DNA of 64,000 bases from Loktanella sp. SALINAS62. GTDB lineage: Bacteria; Pseudomonadota; Alphaproteobacteria; Rhodobacterales; Rhodobacteraceae. Position numbers and translations under genes: made by a program. Shown here piece after piece: positions 24,482 through 32,722 of this stretch. Where the stretch lies: assembly GCF_018263905.1 (NCBI RefSeq), contig NZ_JAAFZU010000055.1, positions 365,130 to 429,129 of the forward strand, in the 5' to 3' direction. Each line of letters starts with the position of its first letter. Position 1 is the stretch's first letter. The notes beneath the pieces are model-generated. The model was given only the letters and a program-made list of their open reading frames with translations. It was not told where the DNA came from and searched no databases.

Positions 24482-25924
24482 TTAAAGCCCCTTCGCGCGG
24501 TAGCTGTCAGCCACTTTGCGAATGGACACCAGATAGGCAGCCGTGCGCAGGTCTTCGACATCGTCGCGTTCGTGCCAGACCTTGCTCATCGCCTGATAGG
24601 CCACGCGCATCGTGTCATCCAGCCCGGATCGCACCAGTTCGATTTCGTCCGCACCGCGCAGGTACTTTTCCTTAAAGTCCGGGGTCATCGACCAGCGGTG
24701 TTCCAACATCTCGTCCAGGCGTTCCAATTCGTCCACCAACAATTGGTGGCGTGCTTCTTCGGCGCGGCGCTGCATCCGGCCAAAGCGAATATGCGACAGG
24801 TTCTTGACCCATTCAAAATAGCTGACGGTCACACCACCGGCGTTTGCATACATGTCGGGGATGATCACACAGCCCTTTTTACGCAGAATTTCATCAGCCC
24901 CGGCAGTCGTGGGACCGTTTGCGGCTTCGATGATCAGGTTTGCCTTGATCCGGTCCGCATTCTGCATGTTGATCACGCCTTCCAGCGCGGCGGGGATCAG
25001 GATGTCGCAATCCTGTTCCAGCAACGTGGCCCCCTGCGGATCGTGGGCCGCATTCGGATAGCCGCTGACACCGCCGTTGGCCACGATATGCGCGCGCACA
25101 GCTTCGACGTTCAGCCCGTCCGGATGATAAAGCGATCCGTCGTGTTCGATGATGCCGATGACTTTGCAGCCGTCTTCTTCGGACAGGAATTTCGCGGCGT
25201 GGTATCCGACGTTGCCAAGCCCCTGCACGATGACACGCTTGCCAGCCAATGTGCCTGACAGGCCAGCCTTTGCCACATCCTTGGGGTGACGGAAGAATTC
25301 CCGCAACGCATACTGCACCCCGCGCCCGGTTGCTTCGGTGCGGCCCTGAATGCCACCCGCATTCGTCGGTTTGCCGGTCACACAGGCGGCACCGTTGATG
25401 TCGGTGGTGTTCATGCGTTTATATTGATCTGCGATCCACGCCATTTCACGTTCACCGGTGCCCATATCGGGTGCGGGTACGTTCTGGGCGGGGTTGATCA
25501 GATCACGTTTGATCAGCTCATACGCGAAACGGCGTGTGATCAATTCCATTTCGTGTTCTTCCCAATCGCGCGGATTGATGCACAAACCACCCTTGGCGCC
25601 ACCAAAGGGCGCATCGACCAGCGCGCATTTGTACGTCATCAGCGCGGCCAGTGCTTCGACTTCGTCTTGATGTACGGACAGGGCATAGCGGATGCCGCCC
25701 TTGACAGGTTCCATGTGTTCGGAATGTACGGCACGATAGCCGGTAAACGTATGGATCGCACCGCGCAGACGCACACCAAAACGGACAACATATGTCGCGT
25801 TGCAGACCCTGATTTTTTCTTCAAGGCCGGGGCTGAGGTCCATCAGCTGCACAGCGCGATTGAACATGATGTCGACGGATTCCCGAAAACTGGGTTCCTG
25901 TGCACTGGTTTCGGGTTGTGTCAT
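24482..25924 (-). CDS. gdhA: Glu/Leu/Phe/Val dehydrogenase (glutamate dehydrogenase)
   Basis: The 480-residue enzyme interconverts glutamate with 2-oxoglutarate and ammonia. The substrate side shows KGGIRY (Lys75), TYKCALVDAPFGGAKGG (Lys99, Lys111) and the nucleotide fold shows VIVQGLGNVGYHAAKF near residue 232. The length and the inserted C-terminal region are typical of the alphaproteobacterial GDH group. NAD or NADP use cannot be settled by eye. It could serve amine and amino-acid breakdown together with the aminotransferase of the 5.5-15 kb cluster, but it is transcribed separately. Confidence 0.88.
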   Translation of the reverse strand: MTQPETSAQEPSFRESVDIMFNRAVQLMDLSPGLEEKIRVCNATYVVRFGVRLRGAIHTFTGYRAVHSEHMEPVKGGIRYALSVHQDEVEALAALMTYKCALVDAPFGGAKGGLCINPRDWEEHEMELITRRFAYELIKRDLINPAQNVPAPDMGTGEREMAWIADQYKRMNTTDINGAACVTGKPTNAGGIQGRTEATGRGVQYALREFFRHPKDVAKAGLSGTLAGKRVIVQGLGNVGYHAAKFLSEEDGCKVIGIIEHDGSLYHPDGLNVEAVRAHIVANGGVSGYPNAAHDPQGATLLEQDCDILIPAALEGVINMQNADRIKANLIIEAANGPTTAGADEILRKKGCVIIPDMYANAGGVTVSYFEWVKNLSHIRFGRMQRRAEEARHQLLVDELERLDEMLEHRWSMTPDFKEKYLRGADEIELVRSGLDDTMRVAYQAMSKVWHERDDVEDLRTAAYLVSIRKVADSYRAKGL

Positions 25925-26149
25925 CGCGGTTTCCTTCCGTAAGGGGCGACCGGCACGACCGCCCTGATGAACAGCTAATACAATTCGTCAGTAATGCACA
26001 TTTTGTTTGATATTTGTGAATAACGCACCGGGCCTGACACTGCGGTGCCCCATTTTCGTCAAAGGTATTTGTTTTTTACATCGGGCGGAAAAACCGCGTG
26101 GAACGGGATCAAGGCGCGTTCTGCAGAGTGTATGAGGCGAAGAACCAAG

Positions 26150-27679
26150 ATGATGATATGGGTTTCGAAATTGCTGAAACGCACACGGTCGGCACCCGTG
26201 CTGCGCCGCTTTGTCCGTGACGAAGACGGCACCATCATCCTTTTGACCTTGGTCCTGTTGATCCCCATGATCTATGTCGGCGGGATTGCCGTCGATTTCA
26301 TGCGGTTCGAAGCGCGGCGCGCCCAGCTTCAAGGGATTACCGATCAGGCAGCACTAGCGACTGCGAACCTGAAACAGTCGCTGGATGCCAAAACAGTCAT
26401 CGTTGACTATTTTACCAAAGCAGGCGCCGCGGCCAATCTGAACGGCGACCCGATCATCACATCGGGCGTGAACAGCCGCGAAGTGACGATCAACAGTTAT
26501 GTTGATATCAAAACCTATTTTATGGACATTGCATCGCCGTTTCTGGGACAGCTGGGTGACACTAGTGTGCTGCGGGCCAATGCCGTATCGACCGCCGTTC
26601 AGGGCACCGGCAAGATCGAAGTATCGCTTGTGCTGGATATTTCCGGTTCGATGTACGAAGACGTGCCCGGAACCGTCAAAAAGCGGATGCAGCTGGTCAC
26701 GGAAGCGGCAGAAAGTTTTCTGGACCGCCTGCTGGACCCCGCGTTCAAGGACCGAATTTCCGTATCATTGATCCCGTATTCCGAACGGGTAAATGCGGGG
26801 CCAAACATTCTGAACGCGCTGAACGTCGACTCCGCGACGCGGCACGATTTTTCTCATTGTGTGGAATTTGATCCCACCGAATACCAGACAACGGTTTTTG
26901 ATACGACCAGCACGTACAAGCAGTCACAGCCTGTCCAGTTCAACCCTTTTGGCTATGGCAGTGACCGAGAGTACAGCAACAGCGGCGTTGATCAGCCGAT
27001 TTGTCCGCGCTTCAGCTATGAACAGATCGTGCCGCTCAGCCAGAACGTGACCGATCTCAAAAGCCGTGTCAGCCAGTTGAAACCACGCGCGGGTACGTCC
27101 ATTTTCATGGGCATGAAATGGGCCACGGCCCTGCTGGACCCATCGTTTAACACCGTGGTGCAAGCCATGCCATCCGGTGCCATCGACCCCGCGTTTTTGG
27201 ACCGTCCGACGCCCTATGAACAGGTCCGTGGCAGCAATACGCAGGCGACACTGAAATATGTCGTGCTGCTGACCGACGGGACCAATTCCAGATCGTGCCG
27301 ATTGGCCGACAAATGGGTCGATACACCAAGCGAGCTGAATTATTTCGCACGGGTCAACCTTGACTACGTCAGAAGGTATCTTTGGAATATCTCCAACGAA
27401 TGTTCTACGACCAATCCTGACGCTGTTTTTACGCAATCACCTGCCGACGGTGACGGGTACCTGATCGCAATGTGCGACGCGGCAAAAGCCCGCGGGATCG
27501 AAGTCTTTACCATTTCCGTAACTGGGACGGACACTTCGACCGCAGCCATTGCAGGTCGGGAAATAATGAAGACCTGCGCGACAAAGCCGGCCAATTTCTT
27601 TGCCTCGTCGGGGTCGAACCTTGACAGTATTTTCGAAGCTATTTCGAATCAGATCACCGAACTGAGGCTGACGCAATGA
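26150..27679 (+). CDS. TadG-like pilus assembly protein with von Willebrand A domain
   Basis: This 509-residue protein begins with a TadG-type N-terminus: a basic stretch, DEDGTIILLTLVLLIPM and a single membrane span (about 28-47). A long extracytoplasmic vWA domain follows, with the metal-site motif VLDISGSMYED near residue 160 and TNSRSCR and TISVTGTDT segments later. The Tad locus builds Flp adhesive pili; TadG is an accessory protein whose role is unclear. The start could also be 26132; 26150 is nearer to a GAAG site. It overlaps the following TadE gene by ATGA. No flp, cpaB, rcpA or tadA gene is present in the window. Confidence 0.8.
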   Translation: MMIWVSKLLKRTRSAPVLRRFVRDEDGTIILLTLVLLIPMIYVGGIAVDFMRFEARRAQLQGITDQAALATANLKQSLDAKTVIVDYFTKAGAAANLNGDPIITSGVNSREVTINSYVDIKTYFMDIASPFLGQLGDTSVLRANAVSTAVQGTGKIEVSLVLDISGSMYEDVPGTVKKRMQLVTEAAESFLDRLLDPAFKDRISVSLIPYSERVNAGPNILNALNVDSATRHDFSHCVEFDPTEYQTTVFDTTSTYKQSQPVQFNPFGYGSDREYSNSGVDQPICPRFSYEQIVPLSQNVTDLKSRVSQLKPRAGTSIFMGMKWATALLDPSFNTVVQAMPSGAIDPAFLDRPTPYEQVRGSNTQATLKYVVLLTDGTNSRSCRLADKWVDTPSELNYFARVNLDYVRRYLWNISNECSTTNPDAVFTQSPADGDGYLIAMCDAAKARGIEVFTISVTGTDTSTAAIAGREIMKTCATKPANFFASSGSNLDSIFEAISNQITELRLTQ

Positions 27680-28212
27680 TGCGGCCGCTGTCCAAAATCC
27701 GCGATCTCTTGCGCGGCGAGAGTGGGGCGGCGACGGTCTCTTTTGTGCTGGTCGTTCCCGTGTTTTTCTTTATTTTCGTGAACGCGTTCGAAATTCACGT
27801 CCACTCTATCCGTCAGGTCATGGTTGATCGTGCGGTTGATCTGGCGGCCCGGGATGTGCGGATCGGGTACCTGACCAATCCGACCCATGACGATCTCACC
27901 GCGCAGGTCTGCAAGTATGCGCGCCTGATTGAAAACTGCGAACGCGATATCCGGTTGGACATGACGGTGGTTGATCCCCGCAACCTGACCTTGCCGACAG
28001 ACGCAACGCCGTGTCGCGACCGCGCAGAAGAAAACCCGCCCGAAATTACGCTGGCAAACGGTGAAAACAACAAATTGATGCTGCTGCGGGTCTGCATCCT
28101 GTTCGACCCTGCCTTCAACTATGCCGGGGTCGGTCGCAAGATCCTTATAGCTGATACCGAATATTACGCGATGCAAGCCGCGACAGCCTATGTGATGGAG
28201 CCTTTCAAATGA
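27676..28212 (+). CDS. TadE-family minor pseudopilin
   Basis: The 178-residue protein has a short cytoplasmic start, a prepilin-like segment ESGAATVSFVLVVPVFFFIF with the Glu at position +5-like spacing, and a periplasmic domain with paired cysteines. TadE proteins are pseudopilins of the Flp/Tad pilus system. It lies between the TadG-like gene and a second TadE-like gene, with ATGA overlaps on both sides, so the three are translated from one message. Confidence 0.75.
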   Translation: MMRPLSKIRDLLRGESGAATVSFVLVVPVFFFIFVNAFEIHVHSIRQVMVDRAVDLAARDVRIGYLTNPTHDDLTAQVCKYARLIENCERDIRLDMTVVDPRNLTLPTDATPCRDRAEENPPEITLANGENNKLMLLRVCILFDPAFNYAGVGRKILIADTEYYAMQAATAYVMEPFK

Positions 28213-28808
28213 TCCGCTTCGCGCGCTTGATCCGCAGGTTGCTGTCGCGCCGCGACGGCAACGCGCCGGTCGAACTGGTGCTGATGTCCCCACTGTTGCT
28301 ATGGGGCATGATGGGGACGCTTGTGTATTTTGATGGCTTCCGCGTCGAAGCCGTCAGCACCAAGACAAGTATGACCATCGCAGACATGCTGAGCCGCGAA
28401 CGCGACTATGTTGACGACGCGTATATCGATTCAATGTACGCGCTTCAGCAATTTCTGAACCTGCATGACAAGGCGCCGGAATTGCGGGTGTCGGTCCTGC
28501 GCTATCACACCAAGGATGATGACACCGGATTTACCGAAGTGGCACCGCATTATCACGTCGTCTGGTCCGAAGTCCGTGGCACCACGCGCAAACCCCTTGA
28601 ATCTGCGGACATGCCCGAGATGATAAACCGCCTGCCCATCATGGCCGACGAAGGCCGCATGATCCTGGTTGAAACCTGGACCAACTATAAACCGCCCTTG
28701 CGGGCCATTCGCGAAGTGACCGTCCCGTCATTCACGTTTACCGCACCCCGCGATACGAACGTCTGCTTTAACAATACGCCGACGGACCCATTGGCGGACG
28801 AGTGCTGA
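28209..28808 (+). CDS. TadE-like membrane protein
   Basis: The 199-residue protein starts with RRDGNAPVELVLMSPLLLWG, a TadE-like hydrophobic segment with the usual Glu, and continues as a mostly beta periplasmic domain that ends with two cysteines. It is the third gene in the TadG-TadE operon (ATGA overlap with the second). The sequence is less typical of TadE than its neighbour, so the assignment rests partly on context. Confidence 0.68.
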   Translation: MIRFARLIRRLLSRRDGNAPVELVLMSPLLLWGMMGTLVYFDGFRVEAVSTKTSMTIADMLSRERDYVDDAYIDSMYALQQFLNLHDKAPELRVSVLRYHTKDDDTGFTEVAPHYHVVWSEVRGTTRKPLESADMPEMINRLPIMADEGRMILVETWTNYKPPLRAIREVTVPSFTFTAPRDTNVCFNNTPTDPLADEC

Positions 28809-28816
28809 CAACGCTG

Positions 28817-29284
28817 CTATGACGGGTTGATATCAAGTGCGATACGATCCGCCAGCGCCTTTGTCGCGGCGGGCGCAGTCAGTCCGCCGACGCCGATCCG
28901 ACGACCAAAAGACCACCAAAGCCCCGGCGACCAACCACGCGGCGCGGCGCGCGACAGTGACAGGGTGAACCCCTGCGACGGACGCAAGGATAACGCGTGT
29001 CGATCAACACCAACAATCTGGTCGCGCGCTGCAAGAAGCGTGCCACGGTGATTGTAAAGACCGTCCGCCGTCCAGATCAGCCTGTCGTCCCACGACCGGA
29101 CGGACAGGCTTGCAACCGCAAGCGCCATAAACGCCAGCCCCAGCAGCACGGCTTGCTGCCCCAACGCCTGACCCAGCGCCATCACCGCCAAACCTGCGGT
29201 CAGAAACATGATCACGCCCAGCGCCAGAACCCGGCGCAACCGGCTGGGTGCCAACGACAGTTGGGCGTCGGGGGTCGGCGTCAC
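28817..29284 (-). CDS. Small membrane protein of unknown function
   Basis: Two adjacent hydrophobic spans (ALGVIMFLTAGLAVMALG and AVLLGLAFMALAVASL) precede a cytoplasmic or periplasmic domain of about 90 residues containing DGLYNHRGTLLAARDQIVG and WWSFGRRIGVGGL, a PH-like pattern seen in YdbS/bPH2-type proteins. I chose the GTG at 29284, which overlaps the TetR stop as GTGA and gives 155 residues; a TTG at 29314 is the alternative. It is translationally coupled to the regulator. It converges with the TadE-like gene, 8 bases apart. No function is assigned. Confidence 0.6.
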   Translation of the reverse strand: MTPTPDAQLSLAPSRLRRVLALGVIMFLTAGLAVMALGQALGQQAVLLGLAFMALAVASLSVRSWDDRLIWTADGLYNHRGTLLAARDQIVGVDRHALSLRPSQGFTLSLSRAAPRGWSPGLWWSFGRRIGVGGLTAPAATKALADRIALDINPS

Positions 29285-29868
29285 GCCTGCACCGTCCGGC
29301 GCACCAAGGCGCAATAGATCGCTTCTATCTCGTCGCGGGTCAGACGGCCTGCGGGATCGTACCAGTTCGTGATGCCCGTCAATTGGGCGATCAGGGCAAG
29401 CGTTGTGACGCGGGTATCGTCGACCCGGAAACTGCCGTCGGCCACACCGTCGCGCAAAATGTCTTCCAGGACGTCTTCATAGGCGCGTCTGCGGGCCGCG
29501 ATCCGTGCAAAATTATCGCCATCAAGATTGCGAAGTTCCATGTAGGACACAAAAACCGCATCGCGGCGCGGCAGGTGGAACCGGATGTGAAACCGGGTGA
29601 AACCATCCAGCCGTTGTCGTGGTGTGCCCACAATTCCGGCCTGCGCTACGGCAACCGCCAGATCGGCCATGTGATTGTCCAGCAGGGCAAAAAGCAGCGA
29701 TTGCTTGTCAGGGGTATAGGAATACAACGCGCCCGCCTGCACGCCGACCTCTGCCGCGATCTGCCGCATCGAAACGGCGGCGAACCCATGCCGCGCGATC
29801 AGACGCAGGGCAGCATCGCGCACGCGCGGTCCCGTGGTATCCGCGTAAGAACCTTGTTTGCGAGCCAT
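29281..29868 (-). CDS. TetR-family transcriptional regulator
   Basis: The 195-residue protein has a TetR helix-turn-helix near residues 17-60 (AALRLIARHGFAAVSMRQIA and VGVQAGALYSYTPDKQSLL). An all-helical ligand domain with a TetR_C-like end (LIAQLTGITNWYDPAGRLT) follows, resembling the FadR/AcuR-like group that senses acyl-CoA or small acids. The start is the ATG before ARKQGSYAD; the upstream extension crosses the divergent gene region. It is coupled by GTGA to the downstream membrane protein. Confidence 0.82.
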   Translation of the reverse strand: MARKQGSYADTTGPRVRDAALRLIARHGFAAVSMRQIAAEVGVQAGALYSYTPDKQSLLFALLDNHMADLAVAVAQAGIVGTPRQRLDGFTRFHIRFHLPRRDAVFVSYMELRNLDGDNFARIAARRRAYEDVLEDILRDGVADGSFRVDDTRVTTLALIAQLTGITNWYDPAGRLTRDEIEAIYCALVRRTVQA

Positions 29869-29961
29869 GTGCGCATTTATAGGTAGCCCGCCCAGCTTGA
29901 AAAGCTGTTTCGTCACATGGCTGTGCGGGCTAGGGTCATGATGCAAGCAGGTGGAATGGTA

Positions 29962-30258
29962 ATGCGCAGTTTAATGATCCTTGGCGTCGTGGCGCTGGTT
30001 GCCTGCACGCAGCCGCCGCAATTGAATGACCGGATCACACCATCCGCCGCAGCAGCGCCCTATCCCGACTTGCAACCGTTGGCCCCCTTGCTGGCGCAGG
30101 CAGCGGCCCCCGGTCGCGTGACGCCCCGCACAACGGCGACGCTTACGGGTTCCGCGGCCGATTTGCGCGCGCGCGCCACCGCATTGCGCGGCCCGGTTGT
30201 CGACGACGCGACCCGCGCAAGGATGCGTGCCGGGATCGATCAAGCCGCGTTGCGGTAG
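29962..30258 (+). CDS. Small lipoprotein of unknown function
   Basis: The start at 29962 has CAGGTGG 7 bases upstream. The 98-residue product has a lipoprotein signal (RSLMILGVVALVAC) with Cys at about position 15, then an Ala/Thr/Pro-rich mature part. The C-terminal DLRARATALRGPVV segment is a helix. Such short lipoproteins precede hom in other Rhodobacterales as I recall, but I give no function. The gap to hom is 54 bases, so it may be co-transcribed. Confidence 0.6.
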   Translation: MRSLMILGVVALVACTQPPQLNDRITPSAAAAPYPDLQPLAPLLAQAAAPGRVTPRTTATLTGSAADLRARATALRGPVVDDATRARMRAGIDQAALR

Positions 30259-30312
30259 CGGCGGGATTTCGCTAACAGGCTGCCAACCGTAATCGCACGA
30301 CCGGAGCCTGCC

Positions 30313-31599
30313 ATGACTGACCCACTTCGCCTTGGAATAGCGGGCCTTGGCACCGTCGGCACCGGAATTGTCCGTATCGTGCAGACGCACGGTGACCTGC
30401 TGGCGGCCCGCGCGGGCCGTCCGATCGTGATCACGGCTGTGTCCGCCCGGTCACGGACCAAGGATCGCGGGATCGACCTAAGCGCTTATGCTTGGGAAAG
30501 CGACCCGACAGCACTTTCTGCGCGCGACGATGTCGACGTGGTGATAGAGGTGATGGGCGGCGACGACGGTCCCGCGAAAGCCACGACCGAAGCGGCCATC
30601 GCGCAGGGCAAGGATGTGGTCAGCGCCAACAAGGCGCTGCTTGCGATCCACGGCCAAGCCTTGGCCGAAGCGGCAGAGGCCGCAGGCCGCGTGATCCGGT
30701 TCGAAGCTGCGGTCGCAGGTGGAATCCCGGTCGTAAAAGCGCTGACCGAAGGTCTGGCAGGCAACGAAATCACGCGGATCATGGGGGTGATGAATGGCAG
30801 CTGCAATTACATCCTGACCCGGATGGAAGACGCGGGCCTGACCTATCAAGAGGTCTTCGACGAAGCAGACGCGCTGGGCTATCTGGAAGCCGACCCCGAA
30901 CTGGACGTCGGCGGCATTGACGCTGGCCACAAGCTGGCGCTACTGTCGTCCATCGCATTCGGCACGCAGGTCGATTTTGCAGGCGTCGCACTCGAAGGCA
31001 TCGGGTCTGTCACCATAGACGATATCCGGCAGGCCGCCGACATGGGGTTCAAGATCAAGCTGCTGGGCGTCGCACAACTGACCGGGCGCGGACTGGAACA
31101 GCGCATGTCTCCCTGTCTGGTGCCGGACACTTCGCCGTTGGGGCAACTGTCGGGCGGCACCAACATGGTCGTGCTCGAAGGCGATGCCGTGGGTCAGATC
31201 GTACTGCGCGGGGCCGGTGCAGGCGAAGGCCCGACCGCCAGCGCCGTCATGTCCGACGTCATGGACATTGCGCGCGGGTCGCGTCTGTCGACGTTCGGCC
31301 AGCCCGCAAAGACGCTGCGCAAGGCGCGCGCGGCACAGGCTGCCATAGCGGCGCCTTATTACCTGCGCCTGCGTCTGCTGGACAAACCCGGTGCGCTGGC
31401 CAAGGTCGCGTCTATTCTGGGCGACGCCGGGGTCAGCATCGACCGGATGCGCCAGTATGACCACAAGGACAGCGCCGCCCCAGTCCTGATCGTCACTCAT
31501 AAAACCACCCGCGCCGCACTGGACGAAGCCATTGCCCGCTTTGACAGCACTGGCGTCGTGACACAGCCCCCGGTCGCAATCCGCATCGAAACGGTCTGA
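30313..31599 (+). CDS. hom: Homoserine dehydrogenase
   Basis: The 428-residue enzyme reduces aspartate semialdehyde to homoserine for threonine and methionine synthesis. It has an N-terminal NAD(P) site LGIAGLGTVGTGIVRIV, the substrate region VAGGIPVVKALTEGLAGNEI and GVMNGSCNYILTRME, and Lys in GIDAGHKLALLSSIAFG. A C-terminal ACT domain (LLDKPGALAKVASILGDAGV, about 352-425) probably allows feedback by threonine. The homoserine branch is taken up again by the metY gene near 57 kb. Confidence 0.93.
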   Translation: MTDPLRLGIAGLGTVGTGIVRIVQTHGDLLAARAGRPIVITAVSARSRTKDRGIDLSAYAWESDPTALSARDDVDVVIEVMGGDDGPAKATTEAAIAQGKDVVSANKALLAIHGQALAEAAEAAGRVIRFEAAVAGGIPVVKALTEGLAGNEITRIMGVMNGSCNYILTRMEDAGLTYQEVFDEADALGYLEADPELDVGGIDAGHKLALLSSIAFGTQVDFAGVALEGIGSVTIDDIRQAADMGFKIKLLGVAQLTGRGLEQRMSPCLVPDTSPLGQLSGGTNMVVLEGDAVGQIVLRGAGAGEGPTASAVMSDVMDIARGSRLSTFGQPAKTLRKARAAQAAIAAPYYLRLRLLDKPGALAKVASILGDAGVSIDRMRQYDHKDSAAPVLIVTHKTTRAALDEAIARFDSTGVVTQPPVAIRIETV

Positions 31600-31694
31600 A
31601 CTTTTCCCTGTCTGACTGTTAGCGCTTTCAGTCTTGCCCACTGCGCGCAGCACGCGTTACGCCGCGACCGGGACGCATGCAGCAGGACAGACCG

Positions 31695-32660
31695 ATGCCA
31701 GATTTTGATGATTTCGATGACCGGACGCTTTCGCTGGGCCTTGTCCGCGTATCCGAAGCCGCGGCCATCGCCTGCTATCCCCTGATCGGGCGGGGCAACG
31801 AAAAAGCCGCTGATCAGGCTGCCGTGGACGCGATGCGCCGCGAACTGAACCTGATGGACATTGCAGGCACCGTCGTCATCGGTGAAGGCGAACGTGACGA
31901 AGCGCCGATGCTGTTCATCGGGGAAAAGGTGGGGTCCGGCACCGGACCTGCCGTGGACATCGCCCTTGATCCATTGGAAGGCACGACGCTGACGGCCAAG
32001 GATATGGCGAACGCACTGGCGGTCATCGCAATGGGTCCGCGCGGATCGATGCTGCATGCCCCCGATGTTTATATGGACAAACTGGCCATCGGTCCGGGCT
32101 ATGCCCCTGACACGGTGACGCTGGACATGACACCGCAGGACCGGGTCGCCGCATTGGCCGATGCCAAGGGATGCATGCCCGCCGACATTACCGTCTGCAT
32201 ACTTGAACGTCCCCGGCACGAGGACATGATACAAGCGGTCCGCACCACTGGTGCGGCCATCCGCCTGATCACCGACGGCGACGTGGCGGGTGTGATGCAT
32301 TGCGCCGACACCGGACGCACCGGGATCGATATGTACATGGGCGCTGGTGGCGCCCCCGAAGGCGTGCTGGCCGCCGCCGCGTTGAAATGCATGGGCGGTC
32401 AGATCATGGGCCGCTTGCTGTTTCGCAACGACGACGAACGGCGCCGCGCGGAAAAGGCGGGCATCACTGATTTCGACCGCATCTATCGCCGCGACGATAT
32501 GGTGACGGATCACGTGATCTTTGCCGCGACAGGCGTGACCGATGGCAGCCTGCTGTCGGGAATACGACGCGACGGTGATTTTGTCTGCGCCGAAACCGTT
32601 TTGATGCGGTCGCGGACCGGTGCGATCCGGCATATGCGCTACCGCTGCCCACGGTCCTAA
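31695..32660 (+). CDS. glpX: Class II fructose-1,6-bisphosphatase
   Basis: This 321-residue lithium-sensitive phosphatase hydrolyses fructose-1,6-bisphosphate in gluconeogenesis. Metal-site motifs VIGEGERDEAPMLFIGE and DPLEGTTL are present, with YMGAGGAPEGVLAAAALKC in the second half. The start is the ATG at 31695 with AGGA 7 bases upstream; another ATG at 31677 has poorer spacing. It lies between hom and recJ in the same direction; a compound hairpin separates it from recJ. Confidence 0.92.
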   Translation: MPDFDDFDDRTLSLGLVRVSEAAAIACYPLIGRGNEKAADQAAVDAMRRELNLMDIAGTVVIGEGERDEAPMLFIGEKVGSGTGPAVDIALDPLEGTTLTAKDMANALAVIAMGPRGSMLHAPDVYMDKLAIGPGYAPDTVTLDMTPQDRVAALADAKGCMPADITVCILERPRHEDMIQAVRTTGAAIRLITDGDVAGVMHCADTGRTGIDMYMGAGGAPEGVLAAAALKCMGGQIMGRLLFRNDDERRRAEKAGITDFDRIYRRDDMVTDHVIFAATGVTDGSLLSGIRRDGDFVCAETVLMRSRTGAIRHMRYRCPRS

Positions 32661-32665
32661 TGTAT

Positions 32666-32701
32666 GGGTCCGACAGGGGCTTGCCCCCGTGATCCGGACC
32701 C
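32666..32701 (+). other. Compound hairpin between glpX and recJ
   Basis: An outer GGGTCCG/CGGACCC stem (32666-32672 with 32695-32701) encloses an inner GGGG-CTTG-CCCC hairpin (676-687), 6 bases after the glpX stop. There is no T tract. It may reduce read-through or protect the glpX message. Confidence 0.45.
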
Positions 32702-32722
32702 AGACCACAGGCAGATTACCGC

